DNA of 64,000 bases, from the NCBI RefSeq assembly GCF_000426365.1, contig NZ_AUFF01000003.1, forward strand, positions 124,001 to 188,000. Reading direction: 5' to 3'. Position 1 is the first letter of the stretch. The number at the start of each line of letters is the position of its first letter. The DNA comes from Arenimonas composti TR7-09 = DSM 18010. Lineage in GTDB: Bacteria > Pseudomonadota > Gammaproteobacteria > Xanthomonadales > Xanthomonadaceae. The position numbers and the translations under genes are program-made. The notes under the pieces were generated by a model. It worked only from the letters and a program-made list of their open reading frames with translations, ran no database searches and was not told the origin of the DNA. Positions 24,834 to 36,154 of this stretch are shown one piece after another.

Positions 24834-26867
24834 TCACGGAGCCGCGGGCTCCGCCGCCGCCGCCGCATCGCCGACGTCGACCCGCCCGCCGATGTGGCGG
24901 CCGAAGAAGTCGAGCATCTGCGAGTACAGCGAGAGGCGCGCGTCGACCCCGTAGAAGCCGTGCATCTCGCCGGACTGGATGATCACGCCTTCCGGGGTGT
25001 TGCCGACGGCGATCAGCGCGTCGCGCATCGCCTCGGTGTTCTCGGGCGGGCACCGCGGGTCGCGGGCGCCGGCGGCGAGGAAGACCGGCAGGTCCGCCAG
25101 CTTGTCGGCGTGGTTCACCGGCGACATCGCGTTCTGCTCGGCCACCGTCGCGCCGAGCGCGCGGCGCAGGTAGCGCAGGCCGGATTCGCGCCGGCTGGTG
25201 TCGCTGCGCTGCATCTGGATCGCCGCGCTGTAGGCGCCGACGTAGCCGAAGGCACAGGCGTACAGGCCGGGTTCGCGCGCCGGCGCCATCATCGCCGCGT
25301 AGCCGCCGAAGCTGCCGCCGTAGATGCAGATGCGCTCGCGGTCGGCGACGCCCTGGTCGATCGCCCAGTGCGTGGCGTCGAGCACGTCGTTCATGATCCC
25401 GGTGGCCCAGTTGCCGTAGGCCATGTCCTGGAACGCCTTGCCGAAGCCGCCCGAGCCGCGGAAGTTCACCTGCAGCACCGCGTAGCCGCGGCTGGCGAAC
25501 AGCTGGGTTTCCCAGTTGTACTCCCAGTCGTCGCGTACGCCCATCGGGCCGCCGTGCGGGTTGACGATCAGCGGCAGGTTCCGGCCGTCGCTGCCGGCCG
25601 GGATCGTCAGGTAGCCGTGGATCGTCAGGCCGTCGCGCGAGGTGAAGCGGAACGCGCGCACCGTCGCCGACTGCGCCGGCTCGACCCAGGCGCGGCGCTT
25701 GAGCAGGAAGCGTGCCTGGCCGGTCTCGCGGTCGTACAGGTAGAGCTCGCCCGGATTGCGGTCGCTACGCACCGACACGATGATCTGGCGGCCGTCGCGG
25801 GTGGCGCTCTCGAAATCGACCAGCTGGCCCGGAAAGGCCTGCGACAGCGAGGCGAAGATCTCGGCGTCCGCATGCTCCTCGTCGACCAGGTGCACCTTCG
25901 GCACGCCGGCGGCGGTGACCACCGCGATGATGCGGCCGTCGAGCGGCGAGAACACGTAGTTCGAGATCTCCGCCACCGGATCGGCGAACAGCTGCCGGAA
26001 GCTGCCGTCGGCGGCGATCGTGCCGAACTCTTCCGGCGCCTTGCCGTCGCCCTGCATCGCGTAGATCGTGCCGTCGTCGGCGGTGGTGATCACCCGCAGG
26101 CTGCGGCCACTGGCGGCGCTGCTGTTGAGCTTTACCCAGCGGCCGTCGTCGCCGCGGCGCCAGACCTCGCTGTGGATGTCGAAGTTGCCGGCGGCGTCGG
26201 TGTCCTGGCTGCAGACCGCCCAGCGCGCTTCCTTCTTCTCGTCGAGCACCAGGCCGCAGTTCTCGGCCGGCGCCCGGGTCAGGTTGCGGCGCTCGCCGCT
26301 GACCGTGTCGACGCGCACCATCACGACGCCGGCGCCCTCGCTGGAGCGCGGGTAGTAGGCGGCCATCAGCACGTCGCGCGAATTCTCGTCGACCAGGCTG
26401 TCGAGCATCTGGTAGCGCTCGTTGCCGATCTGCTTGCGGCGTTCGCTGGCGGAACGCTGGCCGTAGTGGATGAACGGCTGCGGCTGGCTGCCGTCGGCGT
26501 TGACGCCGAACCACTCGCCGGTGCTCGCCGGCAGCGCGTAGCTGCCGACTTTGGTGACCGCGGTGAAGACCAGGCGCTCGTCGCTGATCCAGCGGAAGCC
26601 GGCGACGCTCTTGTCGCCCGGCAGGGCGTTGACGTGCACGAGCCCGAGGTCGGACATCCGCAACACGGTCAGCACGTCCTTCTCGCCCTGGTCGACCGAG
26701 ATCGCGAGGTAGCGCCCGTCCGGCGAGATGCGCGCGTCGCTGTAGGCCGGATGCCGCGCGAAGTACTCGACCGGCGGCGGCGCGGGCCGCGCTTCGGCCG
26801 CGAAGGCCGGCGAAAGAACGGCGGCGAACAGCCCCGCCAGCAGGACCGCACACAGCGGCTGGTTCAT
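24834..26867 (-). CDS. secreted S9-family prolyl oligopeptidase
   Basis: The 677-residue enzyme has a signal peptide (LLAGLFAAVLSPAFA), a beta-propeller domain and a hydrolase domain with S519 in GGSFGGY, an Asp in GARDPRCPP and a His in SGEMHGFYG. It belongs to the same superfamily as the enzyme at 21756 but is clearly diverged, so it is not a recent duplicate. The C terminus is an Ala-rich tail. Substrate specificity cannot be read from sequence. Confidence 0.9.
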   Translation of the reverse strand: MNQPLCAVLLAGLFAAVLSPAFAAEARPAPPPVEYFARHPAYSDARISPDGRYLAISVDQGEKDVLTVLRMSDLGLVHVNALPGDKSVAGFRWISDERLVFTAVTKVGSYALPASTGEWFGVNADGSQPQPFIHYGQRSASERRKQIGNERYQMLDSLVDENSRDVLMAAYYPRSSEGAGVVMVRVDTVSGERRNLTRAPAENCGLVLDEKKEARWAVCSQDTDAAGNFDIHSEVWRRGDDGRWVKLNSSAASGRSLRVITTADDGTIYAMQGDGKAPEEFGTIAADGSFRQLFADPVAEISNYVFSPLDGRIIAVVTAAGVPKVHLVDEEHADAEIFASLSQAFPGQLVDFESATRDGRQIIVSVRSDRNPGELYLYDRETGQARFLLKRRAWVEPAQSATVRAFRFTSRDGLTIHGYLTIPAGSDGRNLPLIVNPHGGPMGVRDDWEYNWETQLFASRGYAVLQVNFRGSGGFGKAFQDMAYGNWATGIMNDVLDATHWAIDQGVADRERICIYGGSFGGYAAMMAPAREPGLYACAFGYVGAYSAAIQMQRSDTSRRESGLRYLRRALGATVAEQNAMSPVNHADKLADLPVFLAAGARDPRCPPENTEAMRDALIAVGNTPEGVIIQSGEMHGFYGVDARLSLYSQMLDFFGRHIGGRVDVGDAAAAAEPAAP

Positions 26868-26922
26868 CGATGTCTCCCCCTGGAAATCGGCCGTCGTCGT
26901 GCCGCGACGGCGCCAGCGGATT

Positions 26923-27828
26923 CTAGCCGTGCCGTGCGCGCAGCGCGGCGATGGTCTCGCGCACGCCCTGCCGCCAGTCGGGCAGGCGCAGGCCGAAGTC
27001 GGCGGCGAGGCGGCTGCCGTCCAGACGCGAGTTCGCCGGCCGCCGCGCCGGCGTCGGCCAGTCGGCGCTGGCGATCGCGGTGACCCGCGGCGCCCGCGCC
27101 AGCAGACCGGCGGCGAGCGCGTCGGCGACGATCGCCTCGGCGAAGCCGTGCCAGGTGGTGGCGCCAGCGGCGGCCAGATGCCAGGTGCCGCGCAGCTCGC
27201 GATCGCTGCGGATCACCCGGGCCACGGCGTCGGCGATCCACGCCGCCGGCGTCGGCGCACCGGTCTGGTCGGCGACCACCCGCAGCTCGTCGCGTTCGCG
27301 CGCCAGCCGCAGCATCGTTTCGAGGAAGTTCTTCCCCTCCGGCGCGTACACCCAGCTCAGGCGGAAGATCCCGTGCGGGCCGCCGGCGGCGCGCACCGCC
27401 TGTTCGCCGGCGAGCTTGCTGGCGCCGTAGACGTTGCCGGGCGCGGCGACGTCGTCCTCGCGCCAGGGCCGCACCGCGTCGCCGGCGAAGACGTAGTCGG
27501 TCGAGAAATGCAGCAGCGGCAGGTCCTTCGCCGCGCAGGCGCCGGCGAGTTCGGCGACGGCGCCGGCATTCACCCGGAACGCGGCCTCGGGCGCGGTCTC
27601 GGCGGCATCGACCGCGGTCCAGGCGGCGGCATTGATCACCAGCGCCGGCGCCGTGGCGGCGACCAGTTCCGGCAGCGCGCCGGGCTGCATGAAATCGGCC
27701 GGCAGCGCCTGGCCGCCGTCAGGCAGGCGACCGTCGATGGTCGAGCTCAGCACCTGCGCGAAGGGCGCGAGGCTGCGACGCAGTGCGCTGCCGACCTGGC
27801 CGTCGGCGCCGAGCAGCAGGATCCGCAT
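26923..27828 (-). CDS. rfbD: dTDP-4-dehydrorhamnose reductase
   Basis: The last step of dTDP-L-rhamnose synthesis, reducing the 4-keto sugar with NAD(P)H. The N-terminal Rossmann motif is GADGQVG, the catalytic pair is YGASK, and FSTDYVFAGD is conserved. The ATG at 27828 shares its first base with the rfbC stop. It is the last gene of the rfbBACD operon. Confidence 0.95.
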   Translation of the reverse strand: MRILLLGADGQVGSALRRSLAPFAQVLSSTIDGRLPDGGQALPADFMQPGALPELVAATAPALVINAAAWTAVDAAETAPEAAFRVNAGAVAELAGACAAKDLPLLHFSTDYVFAGDAVRPWREDDVAAPGNVYGASKLAGEQAVRAAGGPHGIFRLSWVYAPEGKNFLETMLRLARERDELRVVADQTGAPTPAAWIADAVARVIRSDRELRGTWHLAAAGATTWHGFAEAIVADALAAGLLARAPRVTAIASADWPTPARRPANSRLDGSRLAADFGLRLPDWRQGVRETIAALRARHG

Positions 27829-28378
27829 CAGGCGACGGCCGGCAGGCGTACGGCCGGGATGTCGGCGAGGAAAGGCAGGGTGGAATCCTTGGCCGACAGC
27901 AGCGGCGCCGACACGGGCCAGTCGATCGCCAGCGTGGCGTCGTCCCAGCGCACGCCGGCGTCGGCGGTCGGCAGGTAGGTCGCCGTGCACAGGTAGCCGA
28001 ACAGCACGTCCTCGCTCAGCGCGACGAAGCCGTGCGCGTGGCCTTCCGGGATCCAGAACTGGCGGCGGTTGCGCCCCGACAGCACCACGGCCGTCCAGCG
28101 GCCGAAGTCAGGCGAGTCGCGGCGCAGGTCGACGGCGACGTCGAAAGCCTCCCCCTCCAGCACCGTCACCAGCTTCCCCTGCGGCTGCGGCCACTGGTAG
28201 TGCAGGCCGCGCAGCACGCCGCGGCGCGAGCGCGACACGTTGCCCTGCACGAAGGCCGGCTGCAGGCCGTGCTCGCGCAGGCGGTCGTGGTTGAAGGCTT
28301 CGAAGAACTCGCCGCGGTCGTCGCTGAACACCCGGGGCTCGAACAGCAGGCAGTCCGCCAGGCCGGTCGCGATCACCT

Positions 28379-28382
<4 letters not shown>
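27828..28382 (-). CDS. rfbC: dTDP-4-dehydrorhamnose 3,5-epimerase
   Basis: A 184-residue cupin-fold epimerase. Conserved segments are [30 protein letters not shown] with the catalytic His, and [10 protein letters not shown]. It overlaps rfbA by 4 nt and rfbD by 1 nt. Confidence 0.95.
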
Positions 28383-29262
<880 letters not shown>

Positions 29263-29266
<4 letters not shown>

Positions 29267-30318
29267 GCCTCCACGCCGATGCGTTCGAGCCGGTAGCTGC
29301 CGTCCAGCACGCGCGCGACCCAGGCGGGGTTCGCGAGGTACCAGTCGACGGTCGCGGCGATGCCCTGTTCGAAATCCACCGTCGGCGCCCAGCCGAGTTC
29401 GCGCCGCAGCTTGCCGGCGTCGATCGCGTAGCGGCGGTCGTGCCCCGGGCGGTCGGTGACGAAGGCGATCTGGTCGGCGTAGGAACGGCCGTCGGGGCGC
29501 GGGCGGCGGGCGTCGAGGGCGGCGCAGATCGCGCGCACGACCTCGATGTTCTCGCGTTCGGCATCACCGCCGACGGTGTAGGTGTGGCCGACGCGGCCGC
29601 CGGCCAGCACCGCCTTCAGCGCCGCGACGTGGTCGCGCACGTACAGCCAGTCGCGGACGTTGCGGCCGTCGCCGTAGACCGGCAGCGGCGCGCCGGCCAG
29701 CGCCTTCTGGATCACCAGCGGGATGAGCTTCTCGGGGAACTGGAACGGCCCGTAGTTGTTCGAGCAGTTCGTCGTCAGCACCGGCAGGCCGTAGGTGTGG
29801 TGGAAGGCGCGCACCAGATGGTCGGCGGCGGCCTTCGAGGCCGAGTACGGCGAGTTCGGCGCGTAGGCCGTGCTCTCGCAGAAGCGCCCCGAGGGACCGA
29901 GCGAGCCGTAGACCTCGTCGGTCGACACCTGCAGGAAGCGGAAGCGCGCGCGGGCGGCGTCGTCGAGCGTGCGCCAGTGGTCGCGGGCCGCTTCGAGCAG
30001 GACCAGGGTGCCGACGACATTGGTGTCGACGAAGGCCGCCGGCCCGTCGATCGAGCGGTCGACGTGGCTTTCGGCAGCCAGGTGCACGATCGCGTCCGGA
30101 CGGTGTTCGGCGAGCAGCCGGGCGACCAGGGCGCGGTCGCGGATGTCGCCGTGCACGAAGACGTGCCGTGGCTCGTCCGCCACCGCCGCCAGGGTGTCGG
30201 GATTGCCGGCGTAGGTCAGCGCGTCGAGCGTGACCACGCGATGGCCCGACGCGATCGCGTCGAGCACGAAATTGCCGCCGATGAAGCCGGCACCGCCGGT
30301 CACGAGCCAGGTCTGCAT
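29263..30318 (-). CDS. rfbB: dTDP-glucose 4,6-dehydratase
   Basis: A 351-residue short-chain dehydrogenase-fold enzyme. The NAD motif is [10 protein letters not shown] at residues 8-17, [10 protein letters not shown] is the active-site strand, and YSASKAAAD is the catalytic pair. It is first in the operon that makes the rhamnose donor for lipopolysaccharide or other surface glycans; no glycosyltransferase gene is in the window. Confidence 0.96.
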
Positions 30319-30362
30319 GTCGTGCGTGCTCGGAGGAAGCCGGCGCAGCCGCGGGCCGCGGC

Positions 30363-30929
30363 TCAGAACGGGATGTCGTCGTCCGGGAACGGCTCGTCGC
30401 GGCCCGGCGAACCGCCACCACCGCCACCACCGCCACCGCCGTAGCCGCCACCGCCGCTGCCACCGCCACGGTCGCCATAGCCGCCGCCGGAACCACCGCC
30501 GCGCGGGCCACCGCCACCGCCGCGCGGGGCGCGTTCACCGCCACCCCCGCCGCTGCGCTGGCCGCCGCCGTAACCGCCGCCGCCGTCGCCGCCACCCCCG
30601 CCGCCGAGCATCTGCATCTCGTCGGCGACGATGTCGGTGAAATAGCGTTCCTGGCCGTCCTGGCCGGTGAACTTGTCGTAGCGGATCGAGCCCTCGATGT
30701 AGACCTGGCGGCCCTTCTTCAGGTACTCGCCGGCGATCTCGCCGAGCTTGCCGAACAGCTTCACGCGATGCCATTCGGTGCGTTCCTGCTGGTTCCCGTC
30801 GCGATCCTTGCGCACCGACGTGGTCGCCACGCTCAGGGTGCAGACCGCCATGCCGCCCTGGGTGTACTTGACCTCGGGGTCGTTGCCGAGATTGCCGACG
30901 AGGATCACCTTGTTGACGCCGCGGGCCAT
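30363..30929 (-). CDS. ssb: single-stranded DNA-binding protein
   Basis: The 188-residue protein has an N-terminal OB fold ([40 protein letters not shown]), then a long Gly-rich disordered linker with some Arg and Tyr, and the acidic tip DDDIPF that recruits repair and replication partners. The ATG at 30929 is chosen because the OB fold begins there and the 22 upstream residues look non-coding. The linker is unusually glycine-rich. Confidence 0.97.
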   Translation of the reverse strand: MARGVNKVILVGNLGNDPEVKYTQGGMAVCTLSVATTSVRKDRDGNQQERTEWHRVKLFGKLGEIAGEYLKKGRQVYIEGSIRYDKFTGQDGQERYFTDIVADEMQMLGGGGGGDGGGGYGGGQRSGGGGGERAPRGGGGGPRGGGSGGGYGDRGGGSGGGGYGGGGGGGGGGSPGRDEPFPDDDIPF

Positions 30930-31031
30930 GCTGGTTCCTTGGATTCGAGCCTTGAACGGATCGTGGAGTATGCCAGCCCCGTCCGCGTCGGACATGCGCC
31001 CCGGCCACCCGTAGGACTTTTGCGGAAGTGC

Positions 31032-31061
31032 TTGACAGCGGGTTTCTGCAAATCCTATACG
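31032..31061 (+). promoter_or_regulatory. putative sigma-70 promoter of the sulfate locus
   Basis: TTGACA at 31032-31037 and TATACG at 31056-31061 are separated by 18 nt and lie just upstream of the Rrf2-regulator ATG at 31076. The leader would be short, under 10 nt. The stretch is AT-richer than its surroundings, as expected for a promoter. Confidence 0.6.
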
Positions 31062-31075
31062 TTCAGTCGGAATTT

Positions 31076-31522
31076 ATGTTGACGATGAAGGCCAAGTACG
31101 CATTGCGAGCCCTCGGCGCCCTGGCGCGGGCGGCTCCCGACCGCCTGCAGGCGCGGAGGATCGCGGTGGAAGCGAAGGTGCCGGAGAAGTTCCTGGAGGC
31201 GATCCTGGTCGACCTGCGCAAGGCCGGCCTGGTCTCCAGCGCCCGCGGCACCATCGGCGGCCATCGGCTCGCCCGCGACGCGAGCGAGATCATGATCGGC
31301 GACGTCATCCGGGTCATCGACGGCCCGCTGGCGCCGCTGCGCTGCGCGAGCGTCAGCGCCTACAAGCCCTGCACCGACTGCCCGGATCCCGGGAGCTGCA
31401 GCCTGCGACTGCTGATGGGCGACGTGCGCGAGGCGATGTCCGGGGTTCTGGACCGCTGCAGCCTCGCCGAGTTCATCCGGTCCACCGAACCCGCCAGCGC
31501 CGAGCCGGCGGGGCATTCCTGA
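31076..31522 (+). CDS. Rrf2-family transcription regulator
   Basis: A 148-residue winged-helix protein starting MLTMKAKYALRALGALA, typical of Rrf2/IscR/CymR proteins. Cysteines C90, C99, C102 and C108 in the loop before the dimer helix could bind an iron-sulfur cluster, but the spacing differs from IscR (C92, C98, C104). It heads a cluster for sulfate uptake, so it may sense cysteine or iron-sulfur status and control these genes. The ATG at 31076 is chosen because the frame upstream contains the promoter. Confidence 0.85.
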   Translation: MLTMKAKYALRALGALARAAPDRLQARRIAVEAKVPEKFLEAILVDLRKAGLVSSARGTIGGHRLARDASEIMIGDVIRVIDGPLAPLRCASVSAYKPCTDCPDPGSCSLRLLMGDVREAMSGVLDRCSLAEFIRSTEPASAEPAGHS

Positions 31523-31536
31523 GCGAAGGAGGAAGC

Positions 31537-31755
31537 ATGATCCGCCAGAAAGTCACGGGCATCGGCCCGTCCCCCCGCCCGACGACCGCCCCCTTGGCGG
31601 CGATCGCGGAAACCCCGCTGAGTCCGCAGGAGCTGGCCGTGCTGGCGGCGATCCGCGAGACCCCGTACGGCGCGGTCGAAGTCGTGCTGCACCAGTCGCG
31701 GATCGTCCAGATCGTCCGCACCGAGAAGATGAAGGTCGACGAAGCGCCGCGCTGA
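31537..31755 (+). CDS. DUF2292 (YezD-like) small protein
   Basis: The 72-residue protein's C-terminal half, IRETPYGAVEVVLHQSRIVQIVRTEK, has the YezD/DUF2292 pattern (given here as a family-typical segment around residues 39-64). The family's function is unknown, but members often lie beside sulfur-assimilation genes. A ribosome binding site (GGAGG) precedes the ATG, 14 nt after the regulator gene. Confidence 0.78.
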   Translation: MIRQKVTGIGPSPRPTTAPLAAIAETPLSPQELAVLAAIRETPYGAVEVVLHQSRIVQIVRTEKMKVDEAPR

Positions 31756-31910
31756 GCCCCGACGTCGACGGACCGATGCAGTCCGCAACACCCGTCGCCG
31801 CCACCACGGCGCGGCCTCCGAACTTCCGCACCACCCAACCCGCACCCCCGTAGCCGACCAGACCGCTGGAGGCGCCCGGCAACTCGACTGGAACCAGTCA
31901 AGGAGGCGTC

Positions 31911-33353
31911 ATGTCCAGAAGGGCTACACCCCGATCCAGACCCCTTTCCCTCGCCGGCGCATTGGCGCTGGCCCTCGTTTCCGCACAGGCCAACGCCGCG
32001 GAACCGACCGTCGCCGAGCTGCTCGAGCGCATCCAGCGCATCGAGGCCCGCCTCGGCGGCGAGGCTCCCGCCCCCGCTCCCGGCACCGATCCGATCGCCG
32101 CGCTCGACCAGCGCCTGCGCGAACTCGAACGCCGGCTCGACCAGCAGGCCGGGGCCGAAACCGCCCGCGTCGCCGCCGAAACCGCGCGCGCCGCGGCGCC
32201 GACCGTGACCATCGACGGCCGCGGCCTGAGCGTGCGCGATTCCGGTGGCGACTTCGAACTGAAGATCCGCGGCCTCGTGCAGGCCGACCACCGCGTGTTC
32301 CTGGACGACGACGACGCCTTCGGCGACGGCTTCCTGCTCCGGCGTGTGCGCCCGACCTTCGAAGGCTCGCTCGGCAGGCTGATCGGCTGGCGCATCACCC
32401 CGGAACTCGCCGGCGACAGCGCCTCCCTCGTCGACGCCTACATCGACGTGCGCTTCGATCCGCGTTTCACCCTGCGCGCCGGCAAGGTCAAGGGGCCGAT
32501 CGGCCTCGAGCGCCTGCAGGCCGGCAGTGCGATCTCGTTCGTCGAGCGCGGCTTCCCGACCGAGCTGGCCCCCAACCGCGAACTCGGCGTGCAGCTGATG
32601 GGCGAGTTCGCCGGCGGCAAGGTCAGCTACGTGGCCGGCATCTACAACGGCGCCGCGGACGGCCGTGACGGCTCGACCACCGACCCCGACCACAACCGCG
32701 AATTCGCCGGCCGCCTGTTCTTCGAGCCCTGGCGCGGTACCGATTCGGCGCTGGCCGGCCTCGGCTTCGGTGTCGCCGGCAGCACCGGCGACAAGGAGGG
32801 CGCCGGCAATGCATTCCTGCCGCGCTACCGCACGCCGGGCCAGAACGTGTTCTTCAACTACCGCGGCGGCGTCGCCGCCGACGGCCGGCACAGCCGCTTC
32901 TCGCCGCAGGGCTGGTACTACAAGGGCCCGTTCGGGGCGACTTTCGAGGCGATCCACTCGCGCCAGGAACTGCTGCTCGGCGGCGTTTCCGAAACGCTCG
33001 AGCACGCGGCCTGGGGCCTGAACCTGGGCTGGGTGCTGACCGGCGAGGACGCCTCCTGGCGCGGCGTGCGCCCGGACCGCCCGTTCAGCGCCGGCGCCGA
33101 CGGCTGGGGCGCCTTCGAACTGGTCGGCCGCTTCGGCGAGCTCGACATCGACGACGACGCCTTCCCGTTCTTCGCCGACCCGGTACTGGCCGCGACGCGC
33201 GCGCGGAGCTGGGGCATCGGCCTGAACTGGTACCTGACCAGCAACCTCCGTTTCGTCGTCGACCACACCCGTACCCGCTTCGACGGCGGCGCCGTGGGTG
33301 GTGACCGCGACGACGAGAAGACCCTCTTCACCCGCCTGCAGGTGGCGTTCTGA
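31911..33353 (+). CDS. OprO/OprP-type outer-membrane porin
   Basis: A 480-residue protein with a signal peptide ending ANAAEP, an N-terminal coiled coil (residues about 35-100: [20 protein letters not shown]), and a beta-barrel that ends in aromatic VAF-COOH, a typical outer-membrane targeting end. OprO/OprP homologues pass phosphate or polyphosphate. In this locus, ahead of sbp-cysTWA, sulfate or another oxyanion is the more likely substrate, which is inference. A strong AAGGAGG ribosome binding site precedes the ATG. Confidence 0.85.
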   Translation: MSRRATPRSRPLSLAGALALALVSAQANAAEPTVAELLERIQRIEARLGGEAPAPAPGTDPIAALDQRLRELERRLDQQAGAETARVAAETARAAAPTVTIDGRGLSVRDSGGDFELKIRGLVQADHRVFLDDDDAFGDGFLLRRVRPTFEGSLGRLIGWRITPELAGDSASLVDAYIDVRFDPRFTLRAGKVKGPIGLERLQAGSAISFVERGFPTELAPNRELGVQLMGEFAGGKVSYVAGIYNGAADGRDGSTTDPDHNREFAGRLFFEPWRGTDSALAGLGFGVAGSTGDKEGAGNAFLPRYRTPGQNVFFNYRGGVAADGRHSRFSPQGWYYKGPFGATFEAIHSRQELLLGGVSETLEHAAWGLNLGWVLTGEDASWRGVRPDRPFSAGADGWGAFELVGRFGELDIDDDAFPFFADPVLAATRARSWGIGLNWYLTSNLRFVVDHTRTRFDGGAVGGDRDDEKTLFTRLQVAF

Positions 33354-33373
33354 TTCCCCGCGAGGAGATACCC

Positions 33374-34411
33374 ATGAACCAGTCCGAAAACCGCGCGTCC
33401 CGGCGTGCCAGGCTCCTTCCGCTGCTCGCCGCGGCCCTGCTCGCGTTGGTCGCGGGCGCCGTTTCCGCGACCGAGAGCTCGATGCTGAACGTGTCCTACG
33501 ACCCGACGCGCGAGCTCTACGCCGACTTCAACACCGCCTTCGCCGCGCACTGGAAACAGCGCACCGGCACCACCCTGACGATCCACGCCTCGCACGGCGG
33601 CTCGGGCAAGCAGGCGCGCTCGGTGATCGACGGCCTCGAGGCCGACGTGGTCACCCTGGCCCTGGCCTCCGACATCGACGCGATCGCCGCGCGCGGCGAC
33701 CTGATCCCGGCCGACTGGCAGTCGCGGATGCCGCACAACAGCTCGCCCTACACCTCGACGATCGTGTTCCTGGTGCGCAAGGGCAATCCGAAGAACATCC
33801 GCGACTGGGGCGACCTGGTGCGCGAGGGCGTGGGCGTGGTGACGCCCAACCCGAAGACCTCGGGCGGCGCGCGCTGGAACTACCTCGCCGCCTGGGCCTG
33901 GGCGAGCCGCGAATACCAGGGCAGCGGCGCCCGCGTGCTCGACTACATGCGCCGGCTGTTCGCGAACGTGCCGGTGCTCGACACCGGTGCCCGCGGCTCG
34001 ACGACGACCTTCGCCTACCGCGGCGTCGGCGACGTGCTGCTGGCCTGGGAGAACGAGGCGCACCTGACCCTCGCCGAGGCCGGTGACCAGTTCGAGATCG
34101 TCTACCCGAGCATCAGCATCCTCGCCGAGCCGCCGGTGTCGATCGTCGACAAGGTCGTCGACCGCCGCGGCACCCGCGAGATCGCCCAGGCCTATCTCGA
34201 CTACCTGTACACCCCGCAGGGCCAGGCGATCGCCGCGAAGCACTTCTACCGGCCGCGCAACCCGGAAGGCATCGACCCGGCGGTGATGGCGCGCTTCCCG
34301 GCGATGCCGATGGTCACCATCGACGATGCCTTCGCCGGCTGGGAGAACGCGCAGAAGGTCCACTTCGAAGACGGAGGTTTCTTCGACCGGATCATGCAGC
34401 CGGGGCGCTGA
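33374..34411 (+). CDS. sbp: periplasmic sulfate-binding protein
   Basis: The 345-residue protein has a signal peptide ending [10 protein letters not shown]. Sbp/CysP signatures follow: [32 protein letters not shown] and [16 protein letters not shown]. It captures sulfate or thiosulfate for the CysTWA transporter. Sequence alone does not separate Sbp from CysP. cysT starts 3 nt after its stop. Confidence 0.94.
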   Translation: MNQSENRASRRARLLPLLAAALLALVAGAVSATESSMLNVSYDPTRELYADFNTAFAAHWKQRTGTTLTIHASHGGSGKQARSVIDGLEADVVTLALASDIDAIAARGDLIPADWQSRMPHNSSPYTSTIVFLVRKGNPKNIRDWGDLVREGVGVVTPNPKTSGGARWNYLAAWAWASREYQGSGARVLDYMRRLFANVPVLDTGARGSTTTFAYRGVGDVLLAWENEAHLTLAEAGDQFEIVYPSISILAEPPVSIVDKVVDRRGTREIAQAYLDYLYTPQGQAIAAKHFYRPRNPEGIDPAVMARFPAMPMVTIDDAFAGWENAQKVHFEDGGFFDRIMQPGR

Positions 34412-34414
34412 CCC

Positions 34415-35254
34415 ATGTCCGCCCTCGGCCATCGGCGCCGCGCCGGGCCCCTGCCCGGCTTCGGCCTGACGCTGGGACTGAGCCTCACCTGGCTCGCCCT
34501 CATCGTATTGCTGCCGCTGTCGGCACTCGTGATCCGCGCCGGCGGACTCGGGCTCGACGGCTGGTGGCAGATCATCGCGGAACCGCGCGTCCAGGCGGCG
34601 CTGAAGCTCAGCTTCGGCACGGCCCTGGCGGCGGCCGCCTTCAACGCGTTCGCCGGTACGGTGATCGCGTGGGTGCTGGTGCGTTACCGGTTCCCCGGAC
34701 GCAGCTTCGCCGACGCCATCGTCGACCTGCCCTTCGCGCTGCCGACCGCGGTCGCCGGCATCGCGCTCACCGCGCTCTACGCCGGCAACGGCTGGATCGG
34801 CCAGTGGCTCGAGCCGGTGGGTCTCAAGGTCGCGTACACGCCGCTCGGCATCGTCATCGCGCTGATGTTCGTCGGCCTGCCGTTCGCGGTGCGCACGGTG
34901 CAGCCGGTGCTCGAGGCCTTGCACCGCGAGCACGAGGAAGCGGCGGCGTCGCTCGGCGCCGGCCGCTTCACCACCTTCCGCAAGGTGCTGCTGCCGCAGT
35001 TGCTGCCGGCGATGCTCACCGGCTTCTCGCTGGCGTTCGCCCGCGGTGTCGGCGAGTACGGCTCGGTGATCTTCATCGCCGGCAACCTGCCGCGGGTGTC
35101 GGAGATCGCGCCGCTGCTGATCGTGATCCGGCTCGAGGAGTTCGACTACAACGGCGCCACCGGCATCGCGGTCCTGATGCTGGCGGTGTCGTTCGTCGTG
35201 CTGCTCTCACTGAACCTGCTCGAAAGGAGGCTCGCGCGTGGACAGGGCAATTGA
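34415..35254 (+). CDS. cysT: sulfate ABC transporter permease CysT
   Basis: A 279-residue inner-membrane permease with about six helices and the ABC-coupling EAA loop [20 protein letters not shown]. It overlaps cysW by 17 nt. Together with CysW it forms the membrane channel of the sulfate importer. Confidence 0.95.
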   Translation: MSALGHRRRAGPLPGFGLTLGLSLTWLALIVLLPLSALVIRAGGLGLDGWWQIIAEPRVQAALKLSFGTALAAAAFNAFAGTVIAWVLVRYRFPGRSFADAIVDLPFALPTAVAGIALTALYAGNGWIGQWLEPVGLKVAYTPLGIVIALMFVGLPFAVRTVQPVLEALHREHEEAAASLGAGRFTTFRKVLLPQLLPAMLTGFSLAFARGVGEYGSVIFIAGNLPRVSEIAPLLIVIRLEEFDYNGATGIAVLMLAVSFVVLLSLNLLERRLARGQGN

Positions 35255-36143
35255 CACCACGATCGCCGCCCCCGCGGGCCCGGTGGCGCCGGGGATCGCA
35301 TTCCGCGACCCGGTCGTCGAACCGGCCTGGGTGCGCTGGGGCCTCACCGCGCTCGCGCTGCTGCTGCTGGCGGGGATCGTGCTGCTGCCGCTGGCGGCGG
35401 TGGTCTTCGAAGCGCTGCGCCAGGGCTGGGCCGCCTACGCGAAGGCGATCGTCGAGCCGGACACGCTCGCGGCGATCCGCCTGACCCTGCTGGTGGCGGC
35501 GATCAGCGTGCCGGCGAACGCGGTCTTCGGGGTCGCGGCCGCCTGGGCGATCACCCGCTTCCAGTTCCGCGGCAAGCGGGTGCTGCTGACGCTGATCGAC
35601 CTGCCGTTCACCGTTTCGCCGGTGGTCGCGGGCCTGATCTTCGTGCTGCTGTTCGGCGCCCACGGCTGGTTCGGCGAATGGCTGCGGCTGCACGAAATCA
35701 AGATCATCTTCGCGGTGCCGGGCATCGTGCTCGCGACGATCTTCATCACCTTCCCGTTCGTGGCCCGCGAGCTGATCCCGCTGATGCAGCAGCAGGGCGG
35801 CGAACAGGAGGAGGCGGCGGCGTCGCTCGGTGCCGGCGGCTGGACGATGTTCTGGAAGGTGACCTTCCCGAACATCCGCTGGGCACTGCTGTACGGCGTA
35901 CTGCTCTGCAACGCCCGGGCGATGGGCGAGTTCGGCGCGGTGTCGGTCGTTTCCGGCCACATCCGCGGGCTCACCAACACCCTGCCGCTGCAGGTGGAGA
36001 TCCTCTACAACGAATTCAGCTTCGTCGCCGCGTTCGCGGTGGCCTCGATGCTGGCGCTGCTCGCGCTGGTGACGCTGTGCCTGAAGCTGTGGCTGGAATG
36101 GAGACACGGCGATTCGCTCGCACGCCGTGCCCGCGGACACTGA
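35238..36143 (+). CDS. cysW: sulfate ABC transporter permease CysW
   Basis: A 301-residue permease with the EAA loop [20 protein letters not shown] and characteristic [20 protein letters not shown] near the C terminus. It starts within the end of cysT, consistent with coupled translation. Confidence 0.95.
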   Translation: MDRAIDTTIAAPAGPVAPGIAFRDPVVEPAWVRWGLTALALLLLAGIVLLPLAAVVFEALRQGWAAYAKAIVEPDTLAAIRLTLLVAAISVPANAVFGVAAAWAITRFQFRGKRVLLTLIDLPFTVSPVVAGLIFVLLFGAHGWFGEWLRLHEIKIIFAVPGIVLATIFITFPFVARELIPLMQQQGGEQEEAAASLGAGGWTMFWKVTFPNIRWALLYGVLLCNARAMGEFGAVSVVSGHIRGLTNTLPLQVEILYNEFSFVAAFAVASMLALLALVTLCLKLWLEWRHGDSLARRARGH

Positions 36144-36154
36144 CGGAGTGACGC